From: Methylobacter sp015476545
GTDB lineage: Bacteria; Pseudomonadota; Gammaproteobacteria; Methylococcales; Methylomonadaceae
Assembly (NCBI RefSeq): GCF_052162025.1
Contig: NZ_CP197401.1
Coordinates: forward strand, 2,790,001 to 2,854,000
DNA: 64,000 nucleotides
Reading direction: 5' to 3'
A program made the position numbers and the translations under genes. Below are positions 53,652 through 62,733 of this stretch, in pieces. How positions within the stretch are numbered: position 1 is the first letter of the stretch; each line of letters begins with the position of its first letter. The notes under the pieces are model-generated. The model was not told the DNA's origin, searched no databases, and saw nothing but the letters and a program-made list of their open reading frames with translations.

Positions 53652-53661
53652 TGTCCGCATT

Positions 53662-54354
53662 ATGCAACTGACAATTCTAGATCCGAATAATCCGTATGAA
53701 GACTTCCCGTCATTGAGCCAGGCACTACGGGATCCCGATGGTTTGCTTGCGGTAGGCGGCTGCCTGTCAAAAACACGACTGCTCAAAGCTTATCGAAACG
53801 GAATCTTTCCCTGGTATAACCCTGAAGATCCTATACTCTGGTGGTCGCCAGACCCTCGACTGGTCTTATTCCCAGACAAGCTGATCGTTTCCCGCAGCTT
53901 GCGCAAGACTTTGCGGCAAAACAAGTTCTCGGTAACTTTCGACCTGGCTTTTGATAAAGTCATCAATGCCTGCGCGGCGCTCCGGAAAGACAGTTCGGGC
54001 ACCTGGATAACGGATGAAATAACCGAGGCTTACAGCGAACTGCACCGGCTCGGCTTTGCTCACTCTGTAGAGGCCTGGTTTAATGGCTCGCTGGTCGGCG
54101 GATTATATGGCATTGCCCTGGGTCAGGTTTTTTTTGGCGAATCCATGTTTCATACCATGACTGATGCCTCCAAGGTAGCTTTTGTCAGTTTGGTCGAACA
54201 GCTTAAATTATGGGATTATCAGCTAATAGACTGCCAGGTGCATACCCGCCACCTGGAAAGCCTGGGCGCCCAGGAAATTGACCGAGCTTATTTTGTAGAG
54301 TTGCTTAATCAATATTGCGATACTGCCGCCAATAAATCCGCCTGGAAACTTTGA
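53662..54354 (+). CDS. aat: Leucyl/phenylalanyl-tRNA-protein transferase
   Basis: Adds Leu or Phe to N-terminal Arg or Lys of proteins, marking them for ClpS-ClpAP. From the ATG at 53662 the protein has 230 residues and shows DPDGLLAVGGCLS near residue 29, RNGIFPWYNPEDPILWWSPDPRLVL near residue 45, and GGLYGIALGQVFFGESMF in the second half. A GTG at 53644 would start inside the hairpin above. It overlaps bpt by one base. aat, bpt, clpS and clpA near each other make an N-end-rule neighbourhood. Confidence 0.95.
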   Translation: MQLTILDPNNPYEDFPSLSQALRDPDGLLAVGGCLSKTRLLKAYRNGIFPWYNPEDPILWWSPDPRLVLFPDKLIVSRSLRKTLRQNKFSVTFDLAFDKVINACAALRKDSSGTWITDEITEAYSELHRLGFAHSVEAWFNGSLVGGLYGIALGQVFFGESMFHTMTDASKVAFVSLVEQLKLWDYQLIDCQVHTRHLESLGAQEIDRAYFVELLNQYCDTAANKSAWKL

Positions 54355-55061
54355 TGACAACAATTTCTATCCCGCTATTTCTGACTCAGGAATATGACTG
54401 CAGTTATCTGGATGGGGAGCAGGCGCAGTCCGCGTTCGTGCACCCGACATTTCAATTGACTACGCCTATCTATTCATTACTGATAGAGCAAGGCTTTCGC
54501 CGTAGCGGTGATCAGATCTATATTCCTAAATGCCTTCAATGCTCTGCCTGTATCCCGGCAAGGCTGGCGGTCAACCAATTCAAGGCCAACAGGGCCCAGA
54601 AGCGCTGCCTGAAAAAGAACAGCCAGACTCAAGTTACGGTTAAACCGCCTGTTTTTGAACAACAGCATTACGATATGTATATGCACTATCAGAAAATGAG
54701 GCACGATGATAGCTCCATGGCGCATTCCAGTCCCGATGAGTACCTCAGTTTTCTGAGCAGTTCGTGGTGCGATACTCGTTTCGTGGAATTTTCGATCAAT
54801 AACCGGCTGGCTGGCATAGCGGTAGTTGATTACCTTGATAATGCCTTATCGGCTGTTTATACATTTTTTGATCCCGAACTTTCAAGTTACAGCCTCGGCG
54901 TTTACGCCGTGTTATGGCAGATCGAGCAGGCCAGACGCCAACAGCGGGAATATTTATACCTGGGCTTCTGGATAAAAGACTGTAAAAAAATGTCTTACAA
55001 GAGTGAATATCAGCCTTTACAGTTATTTAGTAAAAATTGTTGGACTGAATTATCCCTTTAG
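54354..55061 (+). CDS. bpt: Aspartate/glutamate leucyltransferase (Bpt; arginyl-transferase family)
   Basis: Transfers leucine to N-terminal Asp or Glu in bacteria, feeding the N-degron path. The 235-residue protein has the cysteine-rich N-terminal motif CLQCSACIPARL (near residue 60), PIYSLLIEQGFRRSGDQIY near residue 38, and a C-terminal YLYLGFWIKDCKKMSYKSEYQP region typical of the ATE C-domain. The ATG overlaps the aat stop (TGATG), showing coupling. It precedes infA. Known in Vibrio and relatives. Confidence 0.92.
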   Translation: MTTISIPLFLTQEYDCSYLDGEQAQSAFVHPTFQLTTPIYSLLIEQGFRRSGDQIYIPKCLQCSACIPARLAVNQFKANRAQKRCLKKNSQTQVTVKPPVFEQQHYDMYMHYQKMRHDDSSMAHSSPDEYLSFLSSSWCDTRFVEFSINNRLAGIAVVDYLDNALSAVYTFFDPELSSYSLGVYAVLWQIEQARRQQREYLYLGFWIKDCKKMSYKSEYQPLQLFSKNCWTELSL

Positions 55062-55091
55062 ACAAATAAAGCCCCATTTCGATATACACGT

Positions 55092-55121
55092 TTGTTGTTA
55101 AAAACAAGCTTATGTTATCAT
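55092..55121 (+). promoter_or_regulatory. Probable infA promoter
   Basis: TTGTTG (55092-55097) and TATCAT (55116-55121) are 18 bases apart, with the start about 25 bases before the infA ATG. Both boxes deviate moderately from consensus. Confidence 0.4.
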
Positions 55122-55152
55122 TGGCGGCTTTATATTACCTGGACCAAAACAG

Positions 55153-55371
55153 ATGGCAAAAGAAGATCAAATCGAAATGGAAGGCAAAGTGATTGACACC
55201 CTTCCGAATACCATGTTCCGCGTTGAACTCGAAAACGGTCACATTGTGACAGCGCATATTTCCGGAAAAATGCGCAAACATTACATCCGCATCCTCACCG
55301 GAGATAAAGTCAAGGTTGAAATGACGCCTTATGACTTAACCAAGGGCCGCATCACATTCCGCATGCGCTAA
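55153..55371 (+). CDS. infA: Translation initiation factor IF-1
   Basis: A 72-residue S1/OB-fold protein that binds the A site during initiation. It begins MAKEDQIEMEG and has VIDTLPNTMFRVELENGH, GKMRKHYIRILTGDKVKVEMTPYDL and TKGRITFRMR, essentially the universal proteobacterial form. It is followed by convergent clpA, 38 bases away. The aat-bpt-infA-clpA-clpS neighbourhood is typical of gammaproteobacteria. Confidence 0.98.
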   Translation: MAKEDQIEMEGKVIDTLPNTMFRVELENGHIVTAHISGKMRKHYIRILTGDKVKVEMTPYDLTKGRITFRMR

Positions 55372-55409
55372 TTCCATTGTTCATGGGACAGCGCATGCTT
55401 CCTGATTTA

Positions 55410-57680
55410 TTAGCTGTTTTCCGGCACACTTAGCTCTCTGCTTTCTATAGCAAAGGCAAGCTCATTGTTTTCCACGTAAATCCGCACATCGCCTCCGTGC
55501 GCCAACTTGCCGAATAGCAAATCATTAGCAAGAGGTTTCTTGATTTTTTCCTGAATCAAGCGCGCCATAGGTCTCGCTCCCATTTTGGGATCACAGCCGT
55601 TTTCAGCCAGCCACAACCGGGCATCGGGCTCCAGCGTCAGCGTTACATGCTTTTCTGCAAGCAAGGCTTCGAGTTCAAAGATGAACTTGTCGACCACATG
55701 CCCGACAACTGAGATATCCAGCGGTTTAAACTGGATGATGGCGTCCAGACGGTTGCGGAACTCAGGCGAGAAGCCTTTTTCGATCACTTTCAAGCTGTCG
55801 CTGGCATGATCCTGCTGGGTGAAGCCGATGGAGGCGCGACTGCCCTCTTCCGCTCCGGCATTCGTAGTCATGACCAGGATGATGTTGCGAAAATCGGCTT
55901 TGCGTCCGTTATTATCGGTTAATGAACCGTGATCCATGACTTGCAGCAGCAGATTGAACACGTCCGGATGGGCTTTTTCCAACTCATCAAGCAGCAATAC
56001 GGCATGCGGATGCTTGGTCACCTGCTCGGTCAGCAAACCGCCCTGATCGAAGCCTACATAACCGGGAGGCGCACCGATCAATCTGGAAACCGTATGACGT
56101 TCCATGTACTCGGACATGTCGAAACGGATCAGCTCGACGCCCAACACTTTGGCCAGTTGCCGCGTCACTTCGGTTTTACCTACGCCCGTAGGCCCTGCAA
56201 ACAGGAAGGCGCCAATGGTTTTTTGCGATTCACGCAAACCTGCGCGAGATAATTTTATCGCCGAAGCCAATGCCGAGATTGCCTCGTCCTGGCCGAAAAC
56301 CAGCATTTTCAGGTTTTTCTCCAGATTTGCCAGCTTATCTATATCGCTGGAAGAAACGGATTTCGCAGGAACTCTGGCTATTTTTGAAACAATTTCTTCA
56401 ATTTCAGCGACATCAATAACCTCTTTGCGATCAGTCTCGGTCATCATACGCTGTCTTGCACCCGCTTCATCAATGACATCGATGGCTTTATCGGGCAAAT
56501 GCCGGTCCGTGATATAGCGATCCGATAATTCCGCTGCCAGACGCAAGGCCTCAGCGGAATATTTCACCTCGTGATGCTCCTCAAAGCGGGACTTAAGTCC
56601 TTTCAGAATAAGGATAGTGTCCTCAACAGAAGGTTCGGCAATATCGACTTTCTGAAATCTGCGCGCCAGTGCATGATCTTTTTCAAAAATGCCTCGGTAT
56701 TCTTGATAAGTGGTAGACCCGATACAGCGCAACTGGCCGGAAGCCAGCACTGGCTTGATCAGATTGGAAGCATCCATGACGCCGCCCGAAGCAGATCCTG
56801 CCCCAATAATGGTATGAATCTCGTCAATGAACAAAATCGAATCAGGCTCTTTCTTTAACTGACTGACCAAAGCTTTGAGGCGTTTTTCAAAATCGCCCCT
56901 GTATTTGGTGCCGGCAACCAGAGCTCCCAAATCCAGCGCGTAAATGGTACTGTTCAGCAGAACCTCAGGGACATTCTCCTCGACAATTCTTTTCGCAAGA
57001 CCTTCCGCGATGGCCGTTTTACCAACACCCGCCTCGCCTACCAGTAAAGGATTATTTTTACGGCGGCGGCAAAGTATCTGAATGGTTCTTTCAACCTCAA
57101 GCTCTCGCCCAATCAACGGATCTATCCGGCCTCTCAGAGCCTCTTCATTGAGATTGACGGCATATTTGTCCAGCGGACTACCTGAAGCGTCAGGATCAGA
57201 ACTGCCAACCTCCGATGTCCGCTCATCGGGAGAATCTTTCTCCTGATCCACTTTTGAAATGCCATGAGCCAGATAATTGACCACATCCAGGCGGGATATG
57301 TCCTGTTTGTTCAGCAGATAAACCGCATGAGAATCCTGTTCGCTGAACAGGGCTACAAACAAATTGGCTCCGGAAACTTCTTTCTTATCCGATGCCTGCA
57401 CATGAAAAACCGCGCGCTGCAGGACTCGTTGAAATCCCAAAGTAGGCTGAGTTTCCCGTTGCACGCCTTCCGGAATCAACGACATAGTCTCATCAATGAA
57501 TTGGGTCAACTGCGCGCGCAGCAACTTGATATCACATCCACATGCTCTCAGAATAGGTTCTGCGGAAGCGTTATCGAGTAGCACCAGCAGCAAATGCTCA
57601 ACCGTGATAAATTCATGTCGCTTTTCATGCGCAGTTTTAAAAGCATGATTCAATGTAATTTCAAGTTCTTTACTTAACAT
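55410..57680 (-). CDS. clpA: ATP-dependent Clp protease ATPase subunit ClpA
   Basis: Unfolds substrates for ClpP. The 756 residues have an N-terminal double Clp repeat, then two AAA+ modules with Walker A GEAGVGKT near residue 215 and GPTGVGKT near residue 495, Walker B LFIDEIHT and LLLDELEKAHPDVFN, and the IGL-type loop needed for ClpP binding is visible as SASIGFTQQ. No clpP is in the window. It follows clpS by 16 bases, which delivers N-degron substrates. Confidence 0.97.
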   Translation of the reverse strand: MLSKELEITLNHAFKTAHEKRHEFITVEHLLLVLLDNASAEPILRACGCDIKLLRAQLTQFIDETMSLIPEGVQRETQPTLGFQRVLQRAVFHVQASDKKEVSGANLFVALFSEQDSHAVYLLNKQDISRLDVVNYLAHGISKVDQEKDSPDERTSEVGSSDPDASGSPLDKYAVNLNEEALRGRIDPLIGRELEVERTIQILCRRRKNNPLLVGEAGVGKTAIAEGLAKRIVEENVPEVLLNSTIYALDLGALVAGTKYRGDFEKRLKALVSQLKKEPDSILFIDEIHTIIGAGSASGGVMDASNLIKPVLASGQLRCIGSTTYQEYRGIFEKDHALARRFQKVDIAEPSVEDTILILKGLKSRFEEHHEVKYSAEALRLAAELSDRYITDRHLPDKAIDVIDEAGARQRMMTETDRKEVIDVAEIEEIVSKIARVPAKSVSSSDIDKLANLEKNLKMLVFGQDEAISALASAIKLSRAGLRESQKTIGAFLFAGPTGVGKTEVTRQLAKVLGVELIRFDMSEYMERHTVSRLIGAPPGYVGFDQGGLLTEQVTKHPHAVLLLDELEKAHPDVFNLLLQVMDHGSLTDNNGRKADFRNIILVMTTNAGAEEGSRASIGFTQQDHASDSLKVIEKGFSPEFRNRLDAIIQFKPLDISVVGHVVDKFIFELEALLAEKHVTLTLEPDARLWLAENGCDPKMGARPMARLIQEKIKKPLANDLLFGKLAHGGDVRIYVENNELAFAIESRELSVPENS

Positions 57681-57696
57681 AATTTATCTCTCCAAC

Positions 57697-58020
57697 CTAT
57701 GCTTCTTCCATTGAACACAATAATGGATGATGATGTTCACGTGAATATTCGTTGACTATATACACCTTGGTTTCAGCAACATCTTTAGAATACGTGCCAC
57801 ACACACCTACACCCTGCGTATGCACTTGCAACATCACCTGCGTCGCTTTTTCTTCAGACATAGCAAAAAAATCCATTAGAATCTCAATTACAAAGTCCAT
57901 CGGTGTAAAATCGTCATTTAACAGGATAACTTTGTATAAAGGTGGCCGTTTTAACTTGGGCTTGGCTTCCTGAACAACCAAACCGTCATCGTTATCTTTA
58001 GATGGATCAAAATCAGACAT
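57697..58020 (-). CDS. clpS: ClpS adaptor for N-degron substrates
   Basis: A 107-residue adaptor linking destabilising N-termini to ClpA. After a flexible N-tail come PPLYKVILLNDDFTPMDFVIEIL (residues 26-48), the helix with MSEEKATQVMLQVHTQG, and GVCGTYSKDVAETKV. The acidic and histidine residues of the N-end pocket are in the expected places. It forms an operon with clpA. aat and bpt, which make its substrates, lie about 2.6 kb away on the other strand. Confidence 0.96.
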   Translation of the reverse strand: MSDFDPSKDNDDGLVVQEAKPKLKRPPLYKVILLNDDFTPMDFVIEILMDFFAMSEEKATQVMLQVHTQGVGVCGTYSKDVAETKVYIVNEYSREHHHPLLCSMEEA

Positions 58021-58274
58021 ATCAACGAAAATAATAAAAGTATTTTAAGAGCTTAACCATAGTGCCAATATCAGTAAATTTCAACTCTAAACATAACAAA
58101 ATACATCCGTTCTTTCCGACTAGCGAAAAGTTTATTCTCAAGCATTAACCGATATCTCCGGGAAACGCTTGCGACACCCGTTTGACTTATTTCATCAGTA
58201 GAGTTCAAAAATCTTTACAAACATAATATAGCCAAATCAAGTAAAATAGCATTTTTTACAGCTGGAATTCATCG

Positions 58275-58736
58275 ATGGTTTGGAAACCACACGTCACAGT
58301 TGCTGCCGTGATTGAACAGAACAATCGTTTTTTAATTGTTGAAGAAGAAACCTCCAATGGCATTCAATTCAATCAGCCTGCGGGCCATCTTGAAAAGGGA
58401 GAGGATTTGATCACGGCCGTCAAACGTGAAGTTCATGAAGAAACTGCCTGGTTTTTTGAGCCCGAACACATCGTAGCGATTCAACTTTGGCGAAAGAACC
58501 CGGAATTTCCAAGTTTCATCAGAATCTGCTTTTCAGGACTATGCCATTCGCACAACCCAAGCCAGAAACTGGATGACGGCATTATTGGCACCCATTGGCT
58601 GACCCGCGACGAAATAGCCGCCAGAGAGCATCGTTTGCGCAGCCCTTTGGTGCTTATCAGCGTGGATGAATACCTTAGCGGGCAGCGTCACTCCTTATCA
58701 TTACTACAATCATTTCTCGATCTTGATCATGCGTAA
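58275..58736 (+). CDS. nudJ: NUDIX phosphatase NudJ
   Basis: A 153-residue hydrolase acting on nucleoside tri- and diphosphates and thiamine pyrophosphate-type precursors. The NUDIX box is complete: GHLEKGEDLITAVKREVHEETA at residues 38-59. The N-terminus MVWKPHVTVAAVIEQNNRFL is typical. Its last eight bases overlap the mnmA start. nudJ-mnmA pairing is seen in E. coli and relatives. Confidence 0.9.
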   Translation: MVWKPHVTVAAVIEQNNRFLIVEEETSNGIQFNQPAGHLEKGEDLITAVKREVHEETAWFFEPEHIVAIQLWRKNPEFPSFIRICFSGLCHSHNPSQKLDDGIIGTHWLTRDEIAAREHRLRSPLVLISVDEYLSGQRHSLSLLQSFLDLDHA

Positions 58737-59820
58737 AAACATAATCGTCGGCATGTCCGGCGGTGTCGATTCATCCGTAACAGCGTTACAACTTCTGGAA
58801 CAAGGCCATCAGGTAACCGGTTTATTCATGAAAAACTGGGAAGAAGATGACGGCACCGAATACTGCACAGCCATGCAGGACCTCGCTGACGCGCAACAGG
58901 TCTGCGACAAGCTGGGCATTGAATTAAAAACCATCAATTTTGCCGCCGAATACTGGGATGAAGTGTTTGAAGTCTTTCTGTCCGAATTCCAGGCAGGCCG
59001 CACGCCCAACCCGGATATCCTCTGCAACAAACACGTCAAATTTAAAGCTTTCCTGAATTATGCGATCGAGGATCTGGGTGCCGAATACATTGCCACGGGA
59101 CACTATGCCCGCGTCAGCGAAAAAAACGGCGAATACTTTCTTTTGAAAGGACTCGATCCCGGCAAAGAGCAAAGTTATTTTCTTTATACGCTGGGGCAAA
59201 AACAGCTGTCGCGCACCTTGTTTCCGATCGGTCATCTGCACAAAACCGAAATCCGGGCCATGGCCAAAAAGGCCGGTTTCGCCAATCACAAGAAAAAAGA
59301 CAGCACCGGCATCTGCTTCATTGGCGAACGCAAATTCAAGGAGTTCCTGCAACGGTATCTGCCGACCCAGCCCGGTGAAATGCGCACGCCGGAAGGCCAA
59401 TATATCGGCCGGCATCAAGGTTTGATGTATTACACCCTCGGGCAACGCCAAGGCCTTGGCATAGGCGGCGTTAAAGACGCGCCGGACGAACCGTGGTATG
59501 TACTCGAAAAAGACCTTGAAAACAATGTTCTTGTCGTTGGCCAGGGTCACGATCATCCATTGATGCTGCACAATGTGCTGGAAGCCAGCCAATTGGACTG
59601 GTGCAGCAACAAGCCATTGACTCAGCCGATACGCTGCAGCGCCAAAACGCGCTACCGGCAGCCGGACCAGTCTTGCCGCCTGGAGCCTATCGGCAACGAC
59701 CGCTGCAAAGCGGTTTTCGACCAGCCTCAGCGAGCCATTACACCAGGCCAGTCCGTCGTTTTTTATGACGGGGAAATCTGCCTCGGCGGCGGCATTATTG
59801 AATCCAAAGCCAATGAATAA
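58729..59820 (+). CDS. mnmA: tRNA-specific 2-thiouridylase MnmA
   Basis: Thiolates U34 of Lys, Glu and Gln tRNAs. The 363-residue protein starts MRKNIIVGMSGGVDSS with the PP-loop (residues 9-15), and carries the catalytic cysteines in DILCNKHVKF near residue 103 and STGICFIGERKF near residue 199. A C-terminal beta-barrel ends EICLGGGIIES. I use the ATG at 58729. A frame opening at 58666 is mostly antisense-like overlap of nudJ. It precedes purB with no hflD between. Confidence 0.95.
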   Translation: MRKNIIVGMSGGVDSSVTALQLLEQGHQVTGLFMKNWEEDDGTEYCTAMQDLADAQQVCDKLGIELKTINFAAEYWDEVFEVFLSEFQAGRTPNPDILCNKHVKFKAFLNYAIEDLGAEYIATGHYARVSEKNGEYFLLKGLDPGKEQSYFLYTLGQKQLSRTLFPIGHLHKTEIRAMAKKAGFANHKKKDSTGICFIGERKFKEFLQRYLPTQPGEMRTPEGQYIGRHQGLMYYTLGQRQGLGIGGVKDAPDEPWYVLEKDLENNVLVVGQGHDHPLMLHNVLEASQLDWCSNKPLTQPIRCSAKTRYRQPDQSCRLEPIGNDRCKAVFDQPQRAITPGQSVVFYDGEICLGGGIIESKANE

Positions 59821-59912
59821 TATCTAAAGTTTATTCAATGCGAAGCTATGCTGCCATCAGGCATCGGTATGGCTTCGTCGTGACAAAATATCAAAAACAT
59901 TCGGACAAACTC

Positions 59913-61277
59913 ATGACTAATTTTGCTCTTACCGCTATTTCTCCCATTGACGGCCGCTATGCCGATAAAGTGCAAGAATTAAGGCCTATTTTCAGCGAAT
60001 ACGGCCTGATTCGTTTTCGCGTGCAGGTTGAAGTGCGCTGGCTGCAGACACTGGCCGCCCATCCGCAGATTAACGAAGTCAGCCCGCTGAGCGATTCCGC
60101 CAACCAGTTATTGAACAGCATCGTTGATAACTTTTCGGAAGCCGATGCGCAGCGCGTTAAAGACATCGAGAAAACCACCAATCATGATGTCAAAGCGGTT
60201 GAGTACTTGCTGAAAGAAAAAATATCCGGCCACGCTGAGTTGGAAAAAGTCAGTGAGTTCATTCATTTTGCCTGTACTTCAGAAGACATCAACAACCTGT
60301 CTTACGCACTGATGCTGAAAGAAGGCCGTGTAGTCATCGCCAAGCAAATCACTGACTGCATTAATGCGATCAAAGCTATCGCCGTGGAAACGGCCGGCCA
60401 GCCCATGCTGTCGCGTACTCATGGCCAATCCGCCAGCCCGACCACGACCGGCAAGGAATTCGCCAACGTGGCCGCGCGCATGCTGCGCCAGAAAGAGCAA
60501 CTAGAAGCTGTTGCCTTATTAGGCAAAATCAACGGCGCCGTCGGCAATTACAATGCCCATGCCGTGGCTTATCCTGATGTGGATTGGGCTGAATTTTCCA
60601 AGAACTTCGTCGAATCCTTAGGGCTGCAATGGAATCCGTATACGATCCAGATCGAGCCGCACGATTATATTGCCGAATTTTTCCACGCGCTGTCGCGTTT
60701 CAATACGATTCTGCTCGACTTCGACCGTGATGTCTGGGGTTATATTTCGTTGGGTTATTTCCGCCAAAGAACGATTGCCGGCGAAATCGGCTCATCGACA
60801 ATGCCCCACAAAGTCAACCCGATCGATTTTGAGAATTCGGAAGGCAATTTAGGCATTGCCAATGCCCTGTTCTCGTTTTTGGCCGAAAAATTGCCGGTTT
60901 CCCGCTGGCAGCGCGATTTGACCGACTCAACCGTACTCAGAAATATCGGCGTCGGCATCGCTCACACCAGCATCGCCATACAGGCCAGCTTGAAAGGCAT
61001 CTCCAAGCTGCAGATCAATGTCGAAGCCATTGAAGCCGACCTGAATGCCAACTGGGAGGTGCTGGCCGAACCGATTCAAACCGTCATGCGTCGTTACGGC
61101 ATTGAAAAACCTTATGAAAAATTAAAAGAACTGACCCGCGGCCAACGCATTACGCCAGAGCAGCTTCGAACCTTCATTGAAAGCCTGGACATACCGGCTG
61201 AAGCCAAGGCAGCCTTGCTGGAATTAACGCCGCGCAATTACACCGGCTATGCTGAAAAACTGGCCAGAAACATTTAA
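59913..61277 (+). CDS. purB: Adenylosuccinate lyase
   Basis: Cleaves SAICAR and adenylosuccinate in purine synthesis. From the ATG at 59913 the protein has 454 residues, matching the gammaproteobacterial long form. The N-terminus FALTAISPIDGRYADKV, the catalytic HFACTSEDIN near residue 120 and QPMLSRTHGQSASPTT near residue 166, and the signature GSSTMPHKVNPIDFENSEGN near residue 297 are all present. Upstream in-frame codons are not conserved-looking. The gap of about 90 bases to mnmA holds no hflD. Confidence 0.96.
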   Translation: MTNFALTAISPIDGRYADKVQELRPIFSEYGLIRFRVQVEVRWLQTLAAHPQINEVSPLSDSANQLLNSIVDNFSEADAQRVKDIEKTTNHDVKAVEYLLKEKISGHAELEKVSEFIHFACTSEDINNLSYALMLKEGRVVIAKQITDCINAIKAIAVETAGQPMLSRTHGQSASPTTTGKEFANVAARMLRQKEQLEAVALLGKINGAVGNYNAHAVAYPDVDWAEFSKNFVESLGLQWNPYTIQIEPHDYIAEFFHALSRFNTILLDFDRDVWGYISLGYFRQRTIAGEIGSSTMPHKVNPIDFENSEGNLGIANALFSFLAEKLPVSRWQRDLTDSTVLRNIGVGIAHTSIAIQASLKGISKLQINVEAIEADLNANWEVLAEPIQTVMRRYGIEKPYEKLKELTRGQRITPEQLRTFIESLDIPAEAKAALLELTPRNYTGYAEKLARNI

Positions 61278-61395
61278 TGATCAATTTTGTGAGGCGGCTC
61301 ACAGCATAATTCAATAATTTTCGAGATAATCGAACGCGATTGTCACACAGGTTAACTTTCTCCCTTGTTAGGCTAACTCGACAATCAGACTTCCT

Positions 61396-61430
61396 GGCTG
61401 TGTCGCCGCTCCTGGCACAGCCCTCTTTTA
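61396..61430 (+). terminator. Probable terminator after purB
   Basis: A 7-bp stem (GGCTGTG with CACAGCC) with a 13-base loop is followed by CTCTTTTA. It is 120 bases past the purB stop and before the next gene. The long loop makes it a weak candidate. Confidence 0.4.
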
Positions 61431-61499
61431 TTCCCGGCAAGACAACCACGGCTTTCCCGCATTAAAATAGCACGCAGTTATTACTCATACTGGCCTGCC

Positions 61500-62729
61500 G
61501 TGCTCAATATCATCTGGATTTTCTTTTTCGTCGCCGCGTTTTTCACTGCGCTGTTTAAACTGCTGTTCCTGGGGGATCAACAGGTTTTTGCGCAAATCAT
61601 GACCGCGATGTTCAGCCTATCGAAATCGGCATTTGAAATCTCCATAGGCCTTACCGGCGTCCTGGCCTTATGGCTGGGCATAATGCGCATCGGCGAACGC
61701 AGCGGATTCATCCAGTTAATGACGCAAGGACTGACGCCGCTATTCAGCCGTTTGATGCCCGACATCCCGAAAGACCATCCTGCGCTGGGCGCCATCGTCA
61801 TGAATATCTCGGCCAATGCGCTGGGGCTGGATAACGCCGCTACACCGATGGGCATCAAAGCCATGAAGGAACTGCAAACGCTGAATCCGCATCCCGACAC
61901 GGCCAGCGATGCGCAAATACTGTTTCTGGTTATCAATACCGCGGGGGTCACGCTGTTTCCGGTCACGATTTTCACTTATCGCGCGCAATTGGGCGCCGTT
62001 AATCCGACCGACGTTTTTATTCCCATTTTACTAGCGACTTATATGTCAACACTGGGTGGCCTGCTTGCCGTGGCATTCGTGCAGAAAATCAATCTGCTCG
62101 ATAAAGTCGTCATGGCTTACCTGGGCGGTTTCACCTTGCTTGTAGCCGGCATCATCAGTTATTTTTCAAGCCTGCCCCAGCAGCAGATGCTCGAGCAATC
62201 AGCCTTGATGAGCAATGTCATTCTGTACACGCTGGTTGTCGTATTTATTTTCGGCGCGATCCATAAAGGCATCAATGCCTACGAAGCTTTTATCGACGGC
62301 GCCAAAGAAGGCTTTCAGACTGCGATCACCATCATTCCCTACCTGGTCGCCATGCTGGTCGCCATTGGCGTATTCAGGGCCAGCGGCGCTTTGGACTTGC
62401 TGGCAGACCTGGCGCGCTATCTGGCCTCTTTATTCATGATCGACGACCGTTTTATCGATGCGCTGCCCACTGCGCTGATGAAACCGTTCAGCGGCAGCGG
62501 CGCCCGGGCCATGATGATCGATACGATGAAAACGATGGGCGCCGATTCGTTTGCCGGCCGTCTGTCATCGATCGTACAAGGCAGCACGGAAACGACCTTT
62601 TATGTGCTGGCCATTTATTTCGGCGCAGTCGGCATCAAAAATATCCGTCATGCCGCCGCTTGTGGGATAATAGCCGATTTTGCGGGCATTATGGCCGCCA
62701 TTTTTGTTGCCTATTGGTTCTTTGGCTGA
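61500..62729 (+). CDS. SpmA/SpmB-like fusion membrane protein (nucleoside-recognition domain)
   Basis: A 409-residue membrane protein with about ten hydrophobic spans. Two homologous gate-type domains are fused: an SpmA-like first half with GIMRIGERSGFIQLM, MPDIPKDHPALGAIVMNISANALGLDNAATPMGIKAM (about residues 80-120) and an SpmB-like second half with FIDGAKEGFQTAITIIPYLVAMLVAIGVFRASGAL. In Bacillus these are separate spore-maturation proteins, but fused or paired copies occur in many non-sporulating proteobacteria. Function is unknown. The start is GTG at 61500, with only a weak ribosome binding site. It lies 4 bases before mtaB. Confidence 0.85.
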   Translation: MLNIIWIFFFVAAFFTALFKLLFLGDQQVFAQIMTAMFSLSKSAFEISIGLTGVLALWLGIMRIGERSGFIQLMTQGLTPLFSRLMPDIPKDHPALGAIVMNISANALGLDNAATPMGIKAMKELQTLNPHPDTASDAQILFLVINTAGVTLFPVTIFTYRAQLGAVNPTDVFIPILLATYMSTLGGLLAVAFVQKINLLDKVVMAYLGGFTLLVAGIISYFSSLPQQQMLEQSALMSNVILYTLVVVFIFGAIHKGINAYEAFIDGAKEGFQTAITIIPYLVAMLVAIGVFRASGALDLLADLARYLASLFMIDDRFIDALPTALMKPFSGSGARAMMIDTMKTMGADSFAGRLSSIVQGSTETTFYVLAIYFGAVGIKNIRHAAACGIIADFAGIMAAIFVAYWFFG

Positions 62730-62733
62730 TTTT

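Noticed and set aside
53644..53661. GTG start for aat at 53644
   Set aside because: It lies inside the hairpin arm at 53638-53651 and lacks a ribosome binding site. The ATG at 53662 gives the typical N-terminus.
59838..59912. Upstream extension of purB
   Set aside because: The added 25 residues do not match the family N-terminus, which starts near the ATG at 59913.
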